A stretch of 64,000 nt of DNA from Hysterangium stoloniferum (lineage: Eukaryota > Basidiomycota > Agaricomycetes > Hysterangiales > Hysterangiaceae). The stretch lies in assembly GCA_015178975.1 (NCBI GenBank), contig WHVD01000112.1, positions 124,001-188,000 on the forward strand, in the 5' to 3' direction. Of the stretch, positions 60,276 through 64,000 are shown one piece after another (the first letter of the stretch is position 1; every line of letters starts with the position of its first letter). Made by a program: the position numbers and the translations under genes. Below the pieces are notes generated by a model, which saw only the letters and a list, made by a program, of their open reading frames with translations, made no database searches and was not told the origin of the DNA.

Positions 60276-63200
60276 CTGAGTTGATAGGTGATTCCCCCTA
60301 ACATCACCACGAGTTACCTTTCCCTTATCTAAGGTGAATGCTCACGACAATGTGAAGATGTGTCTTGATCATGGTGTTGTCCAATGGCTTGACCCGGCTA
60401 TTTCACGAGAATAACGGTGGGACGGCCTTCTTTGAGGCGTCCTAGTGGTATTCGATTGACATAGTATATGCGATGTGATTTCACCGAGTAGTCCTCGTAA
60501 TATTTTCAACACCAGTCTAGAGAACCTCAGCGCTCATTACAAGTGAATATCTTCGCTTTCAAATTGGGTCAAATTATGTAATTTCATACAACTCTCAAGT
60601 CCGCGGTCTGCTTGAAATGATTGTCATTTATAAATAGGATCTCAGGCTAGCCACGAGTGGTCCCCGCAAGTGTATTCGACTCGCGTATGGCATCAACGCG
60701 TACAAGCTGCAGAGCTCGCGGCAATAGTGAAAAATGACTATATGCGCTCTTATATTTTCTCGACCTATGGGAGCTTGATTTTCAAGTGATCAATGGAAGA
60801 TAAATAGTTTAAGGAATTCGCCCAACACGTTGCCTCGCATGGTGTGGAGGCCCGTGGTTTGAAGATCATGGATCTTGTCGATTGGACACTGGCCTGAATG
60901 TATGGCCTGAACGCGACATGTATCGCAATGGGGGAGGCCTTTTTCAGACCTTCAATGACATCGTATTTAAAAAAACTGTAGTTCATAATTCAGATATTAG
61001 TATAGGGACGGGTAGTGCCGCAAAATGTATTCAACACATGTGTGGGGACACTGCAGACCTCGCGACGATAGTACAAAGTGACTATATGCGTTCTTTCATA
61101 GGCTCAAATAATATAGCTGTATACCATCTGCAACCCCAGCTGAAAAGTGAGTTGAATAAAGGGCGATGCTACTTGTTTCCTCGTGGTTTGGTTGAGATGT
61201 GTCAGCACTATCGAAGAGAAATGATTAGCGAGTGTGTCCAATTGATGGTGCAAGACCTTTGTCAGGGCAACCATGTTCCTCCACCACTGATGTGGGGGTC
61301 TCATTAGACCCTGCTGACACACGAGTGGATGGTGTGGCGACCACGGAAAGGAAAGACCGTGCGGTCAAATCTAAACGCTCAAGCGGGTAACTGATGGATT
61401 GGTCATGTCTCGAAACGCGCATGATGTCACAATGTGGAAGAAGAGAAACGAGCAGGGCGATGATATCGAGGCTTCGCACTGTGGTACACGCGCGTTCGGG
61501 ATCGGAAGATCCAGCTATCAGTTTCAAAGTAACCACCATGATTATCTCGGCAGAATGCAAGAGCGCGGAATTTGGACTCGCTTCCATCATAATCAGACTG
61601 GTAGGAAAGTTGCATAGGCGGATGTAAGACGGTGCTACAATGTCAAATATTGTGAACGTACCATACGATGGGCCCAATGAGCGAAGAAACGACATTCAGC
61701 TGGTTGATGTGATCGGTGAGAAGCGTGCAGTCATCGAAGAAGGTTTGCAAGGAGCGCATACTCCGATACAGTGGATATGATATCTCCGAATCAGTATGAC
61801 GTGTCAATGACGCTGTATACATATTTATGTCGTCACTAAAACCTTCAATGCAGCTCCAGCAATATCTCGGAACGATGCATCTTGGTGGATGCAACACACG
61901 AGAAGCCGTGTAAGATATCCACACGAGGTAAGCCGATGTGGGCAATTTTGTCTGTTATTGTTTTTGGTGGGCGGGATGAAATGATGTGATGTCACGGGTT
62001 GCAACCAGAATTCAAAGTAACCTCTGATCGCCGTGAGCTCCAATACATATAGTTGACGCACGTGGCATATCGCTTCTACGATATACACAAGACCGATAAT
62101 AAGTGAGAGACCATGAAAACCGGCGATGTGTATAATAAACGTTGATGCAACCTCTTCAAAGTTGGTGTGCAGCGGTGACTTGACTAAACCGTTGTAGAGT
62201 GATGACGTAATCGCAGATGACACGTCTCTATCGAACCAATAAACGCCGGAGCAAGTGAAGGCCGAAGCCAAAGATAGCATAAGTTGGGAAGCGTGAACTT
62301 TGCTACTCCGCTGCATTGGAAGTGAAGACACAGGGAAATCATCTAAAACCATCGCGGCTCTTTGTTGAGATAGACTCGAGCGCCCAAGCCTACGTCAAGT
62401 CTACAAGACAACGCTAAGTAGTATTGCCTACTCTATGTCAAGTTAACACGACCATACCAAGACATTACGTGCCTTAGACACGTATACCGCTATTATAGTT
62501 CTTTTTCTTTCTCCCATATCCGAAACCTATTTAGCTAGCTCAGTAGCGGCCTCATACCTCAGTCGAACCATTCTTACGTGTCGACTGAGGTACGTTATTA
62601 TTCCTATAGTCCAGTTACAGCCAGCTCACTAAAATACGTTGTAGCGTACTTCGTTACAGGTAACAAATATATAGTCGAACCATTCTTACGTGTCGACTGA
62701 GCGTACTTCGTTACACTCTTCTCCGAATTTGAGGGGGGTATGTAGGTCTACGACTCAAATATGAGTATTTCAAGTATATTCAACATTGACGCTGCGTTAT
62801 CCCTACCTCACTAAATCAACACTCTCTTGAACTAGCCTCCCCAGTCTTGGCAGCGTAAGATGCTTGTGTAGAAACTTACTAAAGGCCCCATCGTCTCGAT
62901 GCAATCGACTGGCGATTTCCTTGTATATTGTCAGCTTTGCGATCAGCGAAGCTGTCTTAGCACTGTGAAGGACTTTCATTCCAACCCTTTCTAAACCGAC
63001 TCCACCGTAATACCCGGGGCCAATCACAATACTGGATGATGTCCCAAGACTCTGTGAGCTCATTCCCCAGTCATCATCATGACTGCGATACGGGCTGAGG
63101 TTCCATGTTATGTTGGTGGATATCTTAACAACGTTCGGTAGGTCATTGTAGCCCGTTTTTCCTTGACACTGAAATGCCCAGCATGTGACCCAGATCACAC

Positions 63201-63510
63201 GGAAATAGCATTATACTCTACTCACCCACTCGTCAACCCAAATCTCCATATGGTTTGCAGATAGCTGTATGTGCTGGTCGTCATCGGGGGCCCGATAACA
63301 TAAATCATGGCCGGGTTCGTTATAACCCCATCGTTCTTGAAGCTTCTCCCTGAATATCTCTCTTATCCCCTTCTGAATGATCTGGTCCTGTTGCTCTGAG
63401 CTCAATACATCTGGGGAAACTAAGGGTGGTAGTTCCTCAACGTCTTCAATGTAGGACTCAGCCGTTGCCAAATCCTGATTCCCCAGAGTCATCTCGGTGA
63501 CAGTAGACAT
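60275..63510 (-). pseudogene. Family A copy 8, interrupted by a solo LTR
   Basis: Exon 1 (63,510-63,229) is open: MSTVTEMTLGNQDLATAES, ERWGYNEPGHDLCYRAPDD (the first Cys is now Tyr). Exon 2 (about 63,171-62,815) is open, CQGKTGYNDLPNVVKIST to LVQESVDLVR. Exon 3 begins PTYPPQIRRR, is cut by the LTR at 62,363-62,715, and continues MVLDDFPVSSLPMQRSSKVH to LYNGLVKSPLHTNFEEVAST and TAIRGYFEFWLQP. Exon 4 keeps CCIHQDASFRDIAGAALKVL, then loses frame at about 61,830 through a small deletion. Exon 5 (about 61,600-61,330) has LTLKLIAGSSDPERACTTVR. The 3' modules end near 60,275. Confidence 0.65.
62363..62715 (+). mobile_element. Solo LTR (353 bp) with duplicated hairpin ends
   Basis: TGTTGAGATAGAC to GTACTTCGTTACA, with a perfect target duplication CTCTT (62,358-62,362 and 62,716-62,720). 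Near the right end a hairpin (stem TACCTCAGTCGA, 62,555-62,592) and a second copy of its core (AGTCGAACCATTCTTACGTG) are each followed by GCGTACTTCGTTACA. The element splits family A copy 8 in exon 3. Confidence 0.88.
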
Positions 63511-63576
63511 TGGTGGGTAGCAGTTGTACTTCCACTCGAAAGGGGTGCTGAGATTTTATGCCGCAGTCAGTAGGAG
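63511..63576. other. Short 5' flank of family A copy 8
   Basis: Same flank as in copies 2, 3 and 5 up to GCCGCAGTCAG, then an abrupt change at about 63,573 into inverted B sequence. Confidence 0.5.
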
Positions 63577-64000
63577 ATATATATTGTAGGACTACATGTC
63601 TACATCTCACCGGGAACAATTGTTCCTGGTCCGTTGTTGAACCGAACGGAGATGACTTGATCACAAATGTTTAAACCAATCCAAGACCGGGTGTGGCCAT
63701 TGTCACTGTCTTTAAAGGGAATTCCTGTCATTTTTGGTCTGGCCCCAGGATACTGAAGTTTAACTGTCGTCGAGTAATCCCAACTGTATTCTGAAGGAAT
63801 ATTTTTGTTGTCATCATGCCACAATGCTTGATCTACCTTGTCATCGTCGCTTTGAAGAGCAATGTCCACGCATCAATCGTGTGAGCGTGGGGCGAAACAT
63901 TCCACTCAGACAGAGAGATAATAATATGGCTAGCTGTCAGTGTCGCCTGAGACAAGATTATATTTGGAATGTGTTAATACACACCCGGATGGATTCGTCA
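63577..64000 (+). pseudogene. Inverted fragment of family B with internal deletion
   Basis: The reverse complement of this stretch matches B sequence in two separated parts: 39.3-39.55 kb (the block with FLN.PE / PGARPKMTGIPFKDS text) and 36.0-36.2 kb (the tail). They are joined directly near 63,810, so 1 kb or more is missing. All other B copies in the window run in the opposite sense. It continues beyond the right edge of the window. Confidence 0.55.

Overview
The window looks like a repeat-dense stretch of a fungal nuclear genome, most likely a mushroom-type basidiomycete (Agaricomycete). The reasons are one gene with many very short GT..AG introns and a DUF6532 domain (a family expanded in basidiomycetes), a fungal Tc1-type DNA transposon, several solo LTRs, and a large family of degenerate multi-exon paralogues. 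Nothing prokaryotic is visible.

Left edge (1-4.1 kb): one apparently intact plus-strand gene (1128-3490, 8 exons, about 661 residues, DUF6532) with a 7-residue repeat in its C-terminus. It is followed by an 8-bp AT satellite and an 18-bp minisatellite.

Rest of the window (4.1-64 kb): almost everything is a degraded array of one unrecognised gene family, coding on the minus strand. I call the best-defined module A. It has five reconstructable exons in copies starting near 7.9, 21.2, 28.6, 35.5, 45.6, 52.4, 57.5 and 63.5 kb. A related but diverged subfamily, B, lies between the A copies in the same orientation, giving composite units of roughly 5-7 kb. Every A copy I followed is broken by a frameshift, stop, deletion or insertion. 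Two sections (about 35.1-38.3 and 57.2-60.3 kb) are a more recent segmental duplication. The last 0.4 kb is a B fragment in inverted orientation.

The array is a sink for mobile DNA. A 1154-bp foldback element with CACTA-like ends sits in A copy 1. An AT-rich island (10.5-17.6 kb) holds a Tc1-like element split by a 736-bp LTR, a second copy of that LTR, two copies of a 174-bp TIR repeat, and a hairpin-rich LTR-like element. Five small solo LTRs carry 5-bp target duplications (four perfect, one with a single mismatch).

The most striking object is at 41,933-42,626: a miniature LTR retroelement (TRIM-like) in the tandem form LTR-internal-LTR-internal-LTR with a perfect 5-bp target duplication. 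Each 128-bp LTR contains a tRNA-like gene with perfect Pol III A and B boxes. It resembles in architecture the plant Cassandra elements, which carry 5S rRNA, but here with a tRNA-like sequence.
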